From: Caryophanales bacterium UBA6768
GTDB lineage: Bacteria > Bacillota > Bacilli > Bacillales_D > Amphibacillaceae
Direction: 5' to 3'
NCBI GenBank assembly: GCA_002453315.1
Contig: DKGO01000085.1
Span: 1 to 22,196, forward strand
DNA length: 22,196 nt
The position numbers were made by a program, and so were the translations under genes. Positions 1 to 7,450 of the stretch are shown here, piece after piece; the first letter of the stretch is position 1, and each line of letters starts with the position of its first letter. The notes under the pieces are model-generated. The model was not told the origin of the DNA. It ran no database searches and saw only the letters and a list, made by a program, of their open reading frames with translations.

Positions 1-150
1 ATTTAGTAGCCGTGAGCGACCTTCTCACGGCAAGAGATTTGCTGAAAATTGGATTTAGTAGCCATGAGCGAATTTCCTATGGCAAGACATGGCAGGAGTT
101 TAGCTAAATTAGATTTAGTAGCCATGGGTGGCCCAATTACCAGTTGCTAT
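1..150. repeat. tandem hairpin-forming intergenic repeat, three units
   Basis: Three direct repeats begin at 1, 53 and 113, each opening with ATTTAGTAGCC followed by RTGRGYG. Units 1 and 2 are 52 and 60 bases long and also share the CGGCAAGA/TGGCAAGA block and an AT-rich tail. Unit 1 holds a perfect inverted repeat, GCCGTGAG (9-16) against CTCACGGC (24-31). Unit 2 holds the matching hairpin, GCCATGAG against CCTATGGC, with one base pair changed on both sides. Unit 3 is degenerate after about 20 bases. The array touches the left edge and may continue outside the window. No open reading frame covers it. Confidence 0.7.
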
Positions 151-230
151 AGATGTTTATCAGTCGGAGAAATCGGGGAAAGCTGAAACTGAAGCCAATA
201 GACCAATTTCATTGAAAGGAATAATTGAAT

Positions 231-267
231 AAAAAAACATAAGCCAATAGGACAATCCCTATTGGCT
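231..267 (-). terminator. Rho-independent terminator of the capA-like gene
   Basis: AGCCAATAG (242-250) and CTATTGGCT (259-267) form a perfect 9-bp stem with an 8-base loop. Read on the minus strand, the hairpin is followed within a few bases by a run of seven T (231-237), just downstream of the capA-like stop codon. An extra left arm, AAGCCAATAG, occurs at 192-201, so the half-hairpin is partly duplicated. Confidence 0.8.
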
Positions 268-293
268 CTAATTGATTTTTCCGCTAATATCTT

Positions 294-1586
294 CTAATCT
301 TCATTGACAGGTGTCGTGACCATTTTAGATACAGTGGAATCTAAAGAACGTTTCATTCGATCTTTAAAACTACTGGAAATTTCACCACTATCAAGAAAAT
401 CTTCCACTGGTAAAATTCGATAGGTAAATGTAGATTGTCCATTCTCTTTATTGCGATAAACCCATGTAGGGACATACTCGACATTTTGTAAGAAGGTTTC
501 TTTCGTTTGATCGTTTTGACGAATATCTAATTGGACGATAATGCCGTCCTCTGTCGGTTCGAATCCACTCCCTAATGTTTCTTGACGTTGGTTTGAAACG
601 AAATTCCCCATTGAATAAATGACAAACGATTCGTTTCCATCAACTTCAAGGAATTCGGATTTTTGAATGACATGTGGGTGGCTACCTAATATAATATCGA
701 CACCTTCTCGGGTCATCATTTCAGCATAAGCGACCTGTGTTTCATTTGGTTCTGGAGCATATTCAGTCCCCCAATGCATAAAACTGATAATTAAATCTGC
801 TCCTAATTCTTTAGCCTCTCTTATATCCTCTATGATGATCTCTTCTTCCATTACATTCATCATGGCATGTAGTTCCTCATCAGGAAATTGTGAGCCAAGT
901 CCATTCGTACTTTCTGTATAGGCAATAACAGCAACATTAATTCCCTTAACATCAATCATTTCGACACGAGAGTCTGGTTTTTCATCATATGTTCCGATTG
1001 AAATTAATCCTTTCTCACGAATTTTTCTAACGGTTCGTTTTAACCCTTTACTTCCAGTGTCTAAACTATGATTATTTACTGTTGTTAAAACATCAATACC
1101 TGCATCCTTAAGAGCATCGATTGTTTCGTCTGGACTATTAAACATCGGATATCCACTAAAACCAAGGTCGGCACCACCTGCTGTCGTTTCGTAATTAGCA
1201 ATTGCTAAATCCGCTCCCGTAAAATATGGTTTTACATCTGCAAAAACTGATGTAAAGTCATAAGTACCAGTTTGCGCATTATATCCCCCTTGAATTTGTC
1301 CCATATGAAACATGATGTCCCCAGCAGCCGCAATTCGAATATCAGTAAACGTTTCTGGTTCTGGTTCCGGCTCTGGTTTAGGATCCTCATTATTTTCATT
1401 TTCTCCAGAAGAGTTGTTTGTTAATTCTGACGGATCATCATTTGCGACAGTTTGATCACTATTATCTTGATTCATCCATTCATCCTTAAACAAATATCCC
1501 ACACTAATGATAATCGCAATAATAAACATTGATAATAGTATATAAACAATTCGTTTTGTTGTTTTGTGATTATTTGGTGACAACAT
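294..1586 (-). CDS. CapA-family (poly-gamma-glutamate synthesis type) membrane-anchored protein
   Basis: This is a CapA/PgsA-type protein with a calcineurin-like phosphoesterase fold. Residues 13-33 form one membrane anchor. A hydrophilic linker ending in Pro-Glu repeats (about 69-78) could span the wall, and the CapA domain fills the rest. Visible motifs are GDIMFH (89-94), NYETT (131-135), NNHSLD (171-176), HWG (271-273), GSHPHV (301-306) and YSMGNFVSNQ (324-333). I chose ATG at 1586 because GAGGG lies 8 bases upstream; an in-frame TTG at 1589 is the alternative. The start lies inside the end of the vanY-like gene (17-base overlap), so translation is probably coupled. No capB, capC or capE gene is nearby, so a role in making poly-gamma-glutamate is not implied; a general envelope function is more likely. 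About 430 residues is slightly long for the family because of the linker. Confidence 0.85.
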   Translation of the reverse strand: MLSPNNHKTTKRIVYILLSMFIIAIIISVGYLFKDEWMNQDNSDQTVANDDPSELTNNSSGENENNEDPKPEPEPEPETFTDIRIAAAGDIMFHMGQIQGGYNAQTGTYDFTSVFADVKPYFTGADLAIANYETTAGGADLGFSGYPMFNSPDETIDALKDAGIDVLTTVNNHSLDTGSKGLKRTVRKIREKGLISIGTYDEKPDSRVEMIDVKGINVAVIAYTESTNGLGSQFPDEELHAMMNVMEEEIIIEDIREAKELGADLIISFMHWGTEYAPEPNETQVAYAEMMTREGVDIILGSHPHVIQKSEFLEVDGNESFVIYSMGNFVSNQRQETLGSGFEPTEDGIIVQLDIRQNDQTKETFLQNVEYVPTWVYRNKENGQSTFTYRILPVEDFLDSGEISSSFKDRMKRSLDSTVSKMVTTPVNED

Positions 1587-2403
1587 CAATGAGGCCCTCG
1601 CTTTCTAAAAATTCTTCATAAGTTACTTTACTATTGAATACGTCAGTTGCCATTTCAACACCTAAATAGCGAATGTGCCATGGTTCATAAATATATCCTG
1701 TAATATGTTCAGCATCTTTAGGATAACGAATAATAAATCCATATTCATAGGCATGATCCTGAAGCCATTTCCCTTCTTTTGTTTCTGCAAAACCCTCTGT
1801 TAATTGATAGTCGACACTTTTACTAGTGACGTCCATGACTAAACCTGTTTGATGTTCGCTTTGTCCAGGTTTGGCACTATAACGATTAGCTGCTTCCTTT
1901 CCATGTTTATCTACATAACTTTGAAATAAGTATTCCTGTGTTGCATAGGAACGGTAACCAGAACGTGCATATAAATATATGTCAGACTTCTTGGCTTCAT
2001 CAAACATCATTTTTAATGCGTCGGCTGCTTCTTTTCTTAATTGATTGACCTCGGGATTTTCTAATACAGTCGGCACCTCAACAGTGACCAAGTCTTCTGG
2101 AGTATCGTTAGCCGTTAAATGATATTGTTTATTCACAAGTGCAATAATTGATGGGTCCTCCATTGTTTCATCAATACGTAATTCGTCTTTGTTCCCATTG
2201 ATATTATCATTATAGTGTGAATTTTCATTTGAATCGATACTTTCTTCTTTTTCCAATTCTTCACTATTTCCGTGAGTATTTGAACCTTCGAATTGGTCAT
2301 CATTGTTTTCCTTTGCACTAGGCTCATCACTATTTTGGCAAGCCACTAGCCCTATCAGAAAAATGACAAACACCATGGGCAATATTAGTTTATTAATTTT
2401 CAC
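1570..2403 (-). CDS. VanY-type D-alanyl-D-alanine carboxypeptidase lipoprotein (peptidase family M15B)
   Basis: This zinc carboxypeptidase removes the terminal D-Ala from peptidoglycan stem peptides on the outer face of the membrane. Residues 1-22 are a lipoprotein signal with lipobox LVAC, so Cys22 is the lipidation site. About 60 Asn/Glu/Asp-rich linker residues follow, then the M15 domain. The zinc-site pattern SxHxxGxxxD is present (S182, H184, D191), as is ExxH as EPWH with E240 and H243. SGYRSY is at 148-153. The catalytic set is therefore complete. The start is GTG at 2403, with AGAAGGTG placed 5 bases upstream. The gene is 63 bases downstream of the VOC gene on the same strand and overlaps the capA-like gene, suggesting co-expression of two envelope proteins. 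An acquired vancomycin resistance role is unlikely because no vanHAX genes are present. Confidence 0.92.
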   Translation of the reverse strand: MKINKLILPMVFVIFLIGLVACQNSDEPSAKENNDDQFEGSNTHGNSEELEKEESIDSNENSHYNDNINGNKDELRIDETMEDPSIIALVNKQYHLTANDTPEDLVTVEVPTVLENPEVNQLRKEAADALKMMFDEAKKSDIYLYARSGYRSYATQEYLFQSYVDKHGKEAANRYSAKPGQSEHQTGLVMDVTSKSVDYQLTEGFAETKEGKWLQDHAYEYGFIIRYPKDAEHITGYIYEPWHIRYLGVEMATDVFNSKVTYEEFLESEGLIDVVTK

Positions 2404-2439
2404 GTAAGCACCTTCTCTAAATATTTCTGTTTAAAAATT

Positions 2440-2460
2440 GGCTAGCCCAACAGGCCATAA
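2440..2460 (-). terminator. weak terminator or attenuator after the VOC gene
   Basis: On the minus strand TGGC and GCCA form a short stem around an 11-base interior and are followed by ATTTTT. The stem is only about 4 bp plus one or two inner pairs, so termination may be partial and allow readthrough into the vanY-like gene. Confidence 0.3.
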
Positions 2461-2466
2461 CAAAAC

Positions 2467-3105
2467 TTAAAAAGTAAAGCCTAGCAATTTGTTTTTATTA
2501 TCAGTAAACTGTATCTGGCAGTTTTCTAATAAAATGGTATGACAATAAAATTCATCTTGATTTAGATGATAAATGTGACCGAAATCCCTACTAGTAAGGC
2601 CAGAGTATTGTAATGTTTTTATTTGTTGTTCGTTAACTGTCGGGTTATTATCAGCCTGTATCCATTCAATTAAAAATGGTAGCATTTCATTTGTTGCATC
2701 ATAAGTAGGAAACAACATCCGCCACATTAACGACTCTCCATCGGGCGTTGTTCTTCTACCGTCAACTGGGCCAATAAACGGTATGTCGTTATTTTTAAAA
2801 TGATTCACATATTTATTTATGTTACTTGTTCGTAATGCAAATTGGAATGGACCAGATAAATTATTTGCTAACATATATCGTAGATGTACTATTAATGGAT
2901 TGTCTGATTTTGTAGCCACGACATGATCATAAATTCCCAACCATTCGATGTAACAATCGTTGGATAAGTGCGCCAAATAGTTATATGTTCCCCAGTGGGT
3001 ATGCTTACCACCTTGTACATAATCGATAGAATAATTAATTTTACATTGTTCACTGGCATCCTCAATATTTGCACTAGTGATAACGATATGATCTAAGGCT
3101 AACAT
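2467..3105 (-). CDS. VOC-superfamily, glyoxalase-like domain protein
   Basis: The protein opens with LALDHIVI, the typical first strand and metal-ligand His of a VOC (vicinal oxygen chelate) module. It continues with a second module and an FLIEW segment near residue 165, the pattern of the glyoxalase-like domain group (PF13468 type). The substrate cannot be told from sequence, and these proteins are usually annotated only by fold. The reading frame stays open to a GTG at 3177, but a likely promoter -10 box lies at 3140-3145, so that start would be upstream of the transcript. ATG at 3105 gives the usual VOC N-terminus (212 residues); ATG at 3117 is also possible. The gene is divergent from the EcsA-like gene and 63 bases upstream of the vanY-like gene. 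Confidence 0.75.
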   Translation of the reverse strand: MLALDHIVITSANIEDASEQCKINYSIDYVQGGKHTHWGTYNYLAHLSNDCYIEWLGIYDHVVATKSDNPLIVHLRYMLANNLSGPFQFALRTSNINKYVNHFKNNDIPFIGPVDGRRTTPDGESLMWRMLFPTYDATNEMLPFLIEWIQADNNPTVNEQQIKTLQYSGLTSRDFGHIYHLNQDEFYCHTILLENCQIQFTDNKNKLLGFTF

Positions 3106-3139
3106 TGTCTCATCCATCCCTTTCAAGTAATGCACTTCT

Positions 3140-3169
3140 ATTGTAGCAAAAAATCTAAGTAAAAAGTAA
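3140..3169 (-). promoter_or_regulatory. candidate sigma-A promoter for the VOC gene
   Basis: On the minus strand TACAAT (3145-3140) is preceded 18 bases earlier by TTACTT (3169-3164). This predicts a transcript start near 3133 and excludes the GTG at 3177 as the start codon. Confidence 0.45.
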
Positions 3170-3192
3170 ACTATCACTAATAAATTTCTTCA

Positions 3193-3198
3193 TATAAT
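3193..3198 (+). promoter_or_regulatory. candidate -10 box for the EcsAB-like operon
   Basis: A perfect TATAAT lies about 40 bases upstream of the chosen ATG. No good -35 is visible at 17 bases. The first in-frame ATG (3197) overlaps this box, which argues for the later start at 3239. Confidence 0.45.
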
Positions 3199-3238
3199 GT
3201 TAAAATTAAACAATAACCTTTGTGAAAGGGGTCATGTA

Positions 3239-3940
3239 ATGATTCATTTGCAAGTCGACAATGTGTCGACAATTGTTAATCGTAAAAAATTGTTATCAGA
3301 TATTACCTTTTCCGTTCACGGAGGGGAAGTTGTCGCCCTAGTCGGACATAATGGAGCAGGGAAATCTACCTTAATGAAAACAATTTTAGGTATGTTAAAA
3401 AAAGAAGATGAAGGTCAAATTATTATTCAGGATGAGTATGACCAAGATACTGATTATTTGGCTTTTAAAAAACACCTTACTTTTATTCCAGAAGAACCAA
3501 TGTTATTAAATGAAATGACTGTGATGCAGCACTTTCAATTGTATGGTATGAGTTATCAAATCGATGAAACACAGTTCCAAGAAAAAATCGCACGTCTATC
3601 TGAAGGATTTGAACTTCAAAACAAACTGTCAGTTTATCCGGAAGAATTATCCAAGGGGATGCGACAAAAAGTGCAAATTATATGCGCCTTATTGCCTGAA
3701 GCCCCTGTACTTTTAATCGATGAGCCGTTTATGGGGTTAGATATTTATGCCGTTGACTATGTCATCGAATTGATGAAAGAAAAAATAGCCAATGGGACAA
3801 GTATTTTATTAACGACACACCAATTAGACCAGGTGAAGGATTTGGCTGATCAGTATATTTTATTACAACACGGCCGTATCGAAGAGAAGGGATTAATTGA
3901 AGACTTTGATACGATTTCACGAGGAAGTGAAAATGTTTAA
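3239..3940 (+). CDS. ABC transporter ATP-binding protein, EcsA/YthP-like
   Basis: This is the nucleotide-binding subunit of an ABC exporter. It has Walker A GHNGAGKST (36-44), signature LSKGMRQK (138-145), Walker B LLIDEP (159-164) and switch His195. The signature SKGMRQK in place of LSGGQ, and the IPEEPML segment near residue 84, resemble Bacillus EcsA and its paralogue YthP rather than importer ATPases. EcsA is linked in Bacillus to secretion, competence and intramembrane proteolysis; a direct substrate is not established. The start at 3239 has AAAGGGG 7 bases upstream, whereas an ATG 42 bases earlier sits in the promoter and has no ribosome binding site. The length is 233 residues, normal for the family. 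The stop overlaps the next gene's start by 8 bases, so the two are coupled. Confidence 0.85.
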   Translation: MIHLQVDNVSTIVNRKKLLSDITFSVHGGEVVALVGHNGAGKSTLMKTILGMLKKEDEGQIIIQDEYDQDTDYLAFKKHLTFIPEEPMLLNEMTVMQHFQLYGMSYQIDETQFQEKIARLSEGFELQNKLSVYPEELSKGMRQKVQIICALLPEAPVLLIDEPFMGLDIYAVDYVIELMKEKIANGTSILLTTHQLDQVKDLADQYILLQHGRIEEKGLIEDFDTISRGSENV

Positions 3941-5330
3941 ACTATTTATCTTTTTAAGAAAAACTCGTTTTCGCAAGAAACTTCATTTAAATAAAATGGC
4001 ATTTTCGTTGATGTTCGATTGGGTATCATTATTTTACACATTGGCTCTTTTTGGTTATATAGCATTTGCTATTTTAAAGGAAGGAGACATTTCAGCGTGG
4101 CGTTTACAATTTGATTCTGTCATGGGTGGCATCGTTATTGAAAGAATTTGGTCAGTCATAACAATCATTCCGCTTGCAATGTTATTTCGCTCATTTCAAT
4201 ATCCGGGTGTCATGTTTACTTCGGCGGAACGAATGGTGACGATTTTACCAAATAAATTAAGTTATATTTGGTTCCTGACGGCAGTAAGTAAATGGTTAAA
4301 ATCAGCGATTATTTACATATTGCTCGGAACGATATTGTTTTTATTTTCACCATCAGCCTTATCAATTATCATTTTATATATTTTTGTTTTGATGTTATTA
4401 AACATTGTCATGACACCGATTGAATGGAAGTTTTTCCAGCTTCATATTATGAAGAAAATCCTTCTATTTGGATTGGTTATTGCCATTAACATCCTTTCAA
4501 TTTTAATTAATTCGGCCTTATTTGGATTCGTTTTTCTCATTGTTTTAATTACGATTTCCTTGTTAACATATACTAAACGATTCAAACATATTGATTGGAA
4601 GCGAGTGACTTCCGCATGTGATTACAAATTATGGAACATGAAAATTATTTCACGGGCATCTAAAACATCCTTTAAAAAGGATCGACAATATAGTATTTGG
4701 CAACGATTATCATTTTGGAAAAAGCCTTTCCCATACAATCAAAACAACTTGTATCATCGTTTATGGTTTATTTATTTCGAAAAAAACATCATTGTTATTT
4801 TGCAATTTTTCGGTGCAATGTTGCTATTGTTATTTGTTTTTGTATTTGTAAATGAGTTAATTTATTTCATTGGAATTGCTTTTGTTATTCATGCATTTAC
4901 TAGCGTTATTGCAACTTTTTATCGTGACAGACTAACAGATGATATCGTTCAAATCCTTCCATGGGATGTGAAAAAATATCAACAATCATTGTATCTTTGG
5001 GCATCAATATCGGGAACATTATTTTTATTACCGTTTATGTTATATGTGTTTTTACACCCTGAGTATAACTTAATTATCCAATTTATATTCATCATCACTG
5101 CGTTTCAAACGCTGTTCCATGTAAAAGTAAATAAACATATTAAAGCATGGGAAACAAAAATTAGATTAAATCCATGGTCAGAACTAATGGGATATGGTCT
5201 ACTTATTTGTATCATAATAGGATCGAAAAGCACTATCTTTTTATATGCCGGATTAGTTTTATGTTTTATTATTATTTTTGCAAAAGTGAGTAAGACATTA
5301 AAAAAAAGTAGTGATTATGAACGTTATTAA
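3933..5330 (+). CDS. EcsB/YthQ-like ABC transporter membrane subunit
   Basis: This 465-residue polytopic membrane protein has many hydrophobic segments and a basic start (KTRFRKK). The segment LFRSFQYPGVMFTSAERM, before a proline-containing ILPNK, resembles the conserved region of EcsB-type permeases. Its position directly behind an EcsA-like ATPase supports this. It appears longer than EcsB or YthQ (about 400 residues) and quite divergent, so I do not give a symbol. ATG at 3933 is preferred: GAGGAAGTG lies just upstream and the ATG overlaps the ATPase stop in ATGTTTAA. An upstream in-frame ATG at 3897 lies within the ATPase gene and has no good ribosome binding site. No ecsC homologue follows, unlike the Bacillus ecsABC order. 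Confidence 0.75.
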   Translation: MFKLFIFLRKTRFRKKLHLNKMAFSLMFDWVSLFYTLALFGYIAFAILKEGDISAWRLQFDSVMGGIVIERIWSVITIIPLAMLFRSFQYPGVMFTSAERMVTILPNKLSYIWFLTAVSKWLKSAIIYILLGTILFLFSPSALSIIILYIFVLMLLNIVMTPIEWKFFQLHIMKKILLFGLVIAINILSILINSALFGFVFLIVLITISLLTYTKRFKHIDWKRVTSACDYKLWNMKIISRASKTSFKKDRQYSIWQRLSFWKKPFPYNQNNLYHRLWFIYFEKNIIVILQFFGAMLLLLFVFVFVNELIYFIGIAFVIHAFTSVIATFYRDRLTDDIVQILPWDVKKYQQSLYLWASISGTLFLLPFMLYVFLHPEYNLIIQFIFIITAFQTLFHVKVNKHIKAWETKIRLNPWSELMGYGLLICIIIGSKSTIFLYAGLVLCFIIIFAKVSKTLKKSSDYERY

Positions 5331-5387
5331 ATGGGTATACGTATAATATATGACACTTTAGAGGCTAGCAGAAAGAAGGGGATTCAT

Positions 5388-6116
5388 TTGATTGGTTGCC
5401 TTTTATTACATGGTTATACTGGTGGTCCATTTGAAGTTGACCCTTTAAAGGAATTTCTAGAAGAAGAGACCAATTGGAAAATTGTTGTTCCTGTTTTGGA
5501 AGGACATGGTGAACAACTTCATTTGGATGGTGCCACCTATGAAACGTGGCTAAAAGATGCCGAAGATGCTTTGGAACAATTAAGAGGACAATGTGCTGAA
5601 GTGTATGTTATTGGATTTTCCATGGGTGGCATGATTGCCGCTTATTTAGCAGCGACACAAAAGGTCGATAAGTTAGTAGTGCTTGCGGCTGCTAGACGAT
5701 TTATTTCTGTGAAATATTTAAGTCATTATTTTGGTGAAGTGATTACTGATAAAATTACAGGTCATTTGGATGAAAATGAATGGTATGCCAATTATAAGGA
5801 AAAAATGGGGGAAATTCCGTTCAAAGCAAATTTGGAATTTATCCGTCTCGTACAATTTACAAAGAAGTTTTTAAAGGATATCGTAGCCCCGACATTCATC
5901 GTACAAGGGATGAAAGATGAAATGGTTCCCTATAAAACTGCTTACACACTGGAGGAAGAAATTGGCTCTGAGTACAAACAGGTAGTTCTCTTTGAAAAAT
6001 CGGATCATTTAATTTGTTTGGGTGATGATGGGCCAGTCGTCAATCATTTAATTTTGGAATTTTTAAAAACGGAAATAAAAGAAAATGAAAGGGAAAAAGA
6101 AAAACGGGTTCATTAA
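5388..6116 (+). CDS. alpha/beta-hydrolase, Est30/YvaK-like carboxylesterase
   Basis: This is a small serine hydrolase of the alpha/beta fold, 242 residues, close to the size of the Geobacillus Est30 group. Visible features are the oxyanion-hole segment HGYTGG (8-13), the nucleophile elbow GFSMGG with Ser78, acid Asp177 in KDEMV and His207 in SDH. The natural substrate is unknown; relatives act on short-chain esters and perhaps monoacylglycerols. There is no signal peptide, so it is probably cytoplasmic. The reading frame opens at an ATG at 5331 directly after the permease stop, but TTG at 5388 has AAGAAGGGG 6 bases upstream and begins at the first beta-strand, so I prefer TTG. It is probably transcribed with the EcsAB-like pair. 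The C-terminus is very charged and its stop codon lies in the loop of the terminator hairpin. Confidence 0.82.
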   Translation: MIGCLLLHGYTGGPFEVDPLKEFLEEETNWKIVVPVLEGHGEQLHLDGATYETWLKDAEDALEQLRGQCAEVYVIGFSMGGMIAAYLAATQKVDKLVVLAAARRFISVKYLSHYFGEVITDKITGHLDENEWYANYKEKMGEIPFKANLEFIRLVQFTKKFLKDIVAPTFIVQGMKDEMVPYKTAYTLEEEIGSEYKQVVLFEKSDHLICLGDDGPVVNHLILEFLKTEIKENEREKEKRVH

Positions 6117-6130
6117 AATGAGACCCGTTT
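6102..6130. terminator. bidirectional terminator between convergent genes
   Basis: AAACGGGT (6102-6109) pairs with ACCCGTTT (6123-6130), with extra pairs between CAT and ATG towards the loop. On the minus strand the hairpin is followed by TTTTTCTTTTT, a strong U-tract serving the DMT transporter gene. On the plus strand only a short T run follows. The esterase stop codon TAA (6114-6116) lies in the loop. Confidence 0.8.
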
Positions 6131-6145
6131 AGCCATCTTAATTTG

Positions 6146-7048
6146 TTATTGTTTGGATATGGTTAGGCGTTTTTTTCGGGTAGTCGATACGACGAATAAA
6201 AACAATCCAAAAATAACGATTGATCCCCCGAGAAATTGTGACCAGGAGAGATGTTCCCCTAAAATGAAATATGCAAGCAGGGATGCTCCGATTGGTTCAA
6301 AAACAATCGACATCGAAATCGTTGATGTACTGACCCATTTGAGTGCCCAATTGAATAAGGAATGGCCAAAAAATGTTGGAATGATGGCAAGGCCAAAAAA
6401 CCAAATCCATGAATTAGTAGAAAAATGTATAAAGTTATTTCCTAGGACAGCATTATAAAGGAGCAACATTAAAGCACTACTACTATAAACGATAAAAGTA
6501 TAGGTCATTAATGAGAGTGACCGGCGTAATTTTTGCCCTAATAAAAAATAAACAGTGACAGTAATTGCACCTAGAATTGCAAGAATATCACCAAGCAAGG
6601 CAAGTCCACTTATTTGGAAATCACCCCAACCGATAATAAAGCTACCTAATAATGTAATGAATAGGCTGATGACAGCGGCAACTGAGAATCTCTCTCCAAA
6701 AAATATATAGGTGCCAATAAATGCAAACAACGGTTGCAATGCAACGAGAACAACAGAACTTGCAACAGATGTATAATTTAAAGATTCAAACCAAAGAATA
6801 AAATGTAAACTTAAAAAAATACCGGAAATAATAGCGTAAATCCAATCTTTTTTCGTAATGGAATGAAATTCGCCCCGATATTTAATTAAGATAATCGGTA
6901 ACATTAATACTACTGCCAAAAAAATACGATAAAATGCAATCATACTTGCGGGTGCATCAGTAATTAATTTCACCATGATAGCAGAGGTCGAAATCGAAAA
7001 AACGGCAACGACTATTCCGATATAAGGATTAATTGGTGGAAAACGCAA
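6146..7048 (-). CDS. EamA-domain transporter of the drug/metabolite transporter (DMT) superfamily
   Basis: This is a 300-residue integral membrane protein with about ten hydrophobic segments in two EamA repeats. The first begins PPINPYIGIVVAVFSIST and carries FYRIFLA after helix 2. The second includes the proline-containing stretch near residues 230-260, ending in FEPIGASLLAYFILGE, typical of the family. It probably exports or imports a small metabolite; the substrate is unknown. The start codon is TTG at 7048 with GAAGGAG 9 bases upstream. It is a single-gene unit ending at the bidirectional terminator. A weak -10 candidate, TATACT, lies on the minus strand at 7094-7089 without a clear -35. 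Confidence 0.88.
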   Translation of the reverse strand: MRFPPINPYIGIVVAVFSISTSAIMVKLITDAPASMIAFYRIFLAVVLMLPIILIKYRGEFHSITKKDWIYAIISGIFLSLHFILWFESLNYTSVASSVVLVALQPLFAFIGTYIFFGERFSVAAVISLFITLLGSFIIGWGDFQISGLALLGDILAILGAITVTVYFLLGQKLRRSLSLMTYTFIVYSSSALMLLLYNAVLGNNFIHFSTNSWIWFFGLAIIPTFFGHSLFNWALKWVSTSTISMSIVFEPIGASLLAYFILGEHLSWSQFLGGSIVIFGLFLFVVSTTRKKRLTISKQ

Positions 7049-7182
7049 TCTGAATTTCTCCTTCAGTCAAGATGTTTATAACGTGTTAAGTATAACCGAT
7101 TATGCTATCTTTTGCATGTAAAAGAGTTGTTGTTATTTCAAGGAATGTTGGATGAAATAGCTAACAGGGGATAACTATACTA

Positions 7183-7213
7183 TTGGCATTTTATTAAAGT
7201 ATTATGGTATACT
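7183..7213 (+). promoter_or_regulatory. candidate sigma-A promoter for cshA
   Basis: TTGGCA (7183-7188) and TATACT (7208-7213) are separated by 19 bases, longer than the ideal 17. This is the best promoter-like pair I see upstream of cshA, about 380 bases before the start codon. Confidence 0.4.
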
Positions 7214-7222
7214 TAAAAGGTT

Positions 7223-7450
7223 GTGAATAAACATGAAAATATTAAGGCAATAACTTCATGTGGAAGGAAGCCTTATGTACTTTAAGAAATAGTGAATTCA
7301 ATTTCGGATGAAGACATCATCACATGGTAAGCGTACCATGTTAGTAAAATTACCACTTTAAATGATGAAAATACCAATAATAGATAAAAGTATTGGAAGG
7401 TTGAAATTGACGACAAGAAAATAATCGTTCAAAAAGACGAATGGATTTGA
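7223..7450 (+). pseudogene. possible decayed small ORF (three in-frame TAA)
   Basis: In one frame from GTG 7223 to TGA 7448-7450 the translation looks protein-like: NKHENIKAITSCGRKPYVL, EIVNSISDEDIITW, AYHVSKITTLNDENTNNR, and a last segment ending KVEIDDKKIIVQKDEWI. The pieces are separated by TAA at 7283, 7328 and 7385. No family is recognised. In DNA this AT-rich, three stops in about 75 codons is not fewer than chance would give, so this may be only a non-coding leader. Confidence 0.2.
7322..7355 (+). promoter_or_regulatory. hairpin with an alternative pairing partner in the cshA leader
   Basis: ACATGGTA (7322-7329) and TACCATGT (7334-7341) form a perfect 8-bp stem with loop AGCG. TTACCA (7350-7355) can pair instead with TGGTAA (7325-7330), which would break that hairpin. 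A second hairpin, ATTGATATG with CATATCAAAT, follows at 7465-7490. Confidence 0.35.

Noticed and set aside
1..150. CRISPR-like array
   Set aside because: The units are tandem and largely similar along their whole length, with no unique spacers of constant size and no cas genes. It is a hairpin repeat.
294..1586. Poly-gamma-glutamate capsule operon
   Set aside because: A CapA-type protein alone is not enough; the synthetase genes capB and capC are absent from the window.
1570..2403. Acquired vancomycin resistance cluster
   Set aside because: Only a VanY-type carboxypeptidase is present; there are no vanH, vanA, vanX, vanR or vanS genes, and stand-alone VanY-type proteins are common in Bacillaceae.
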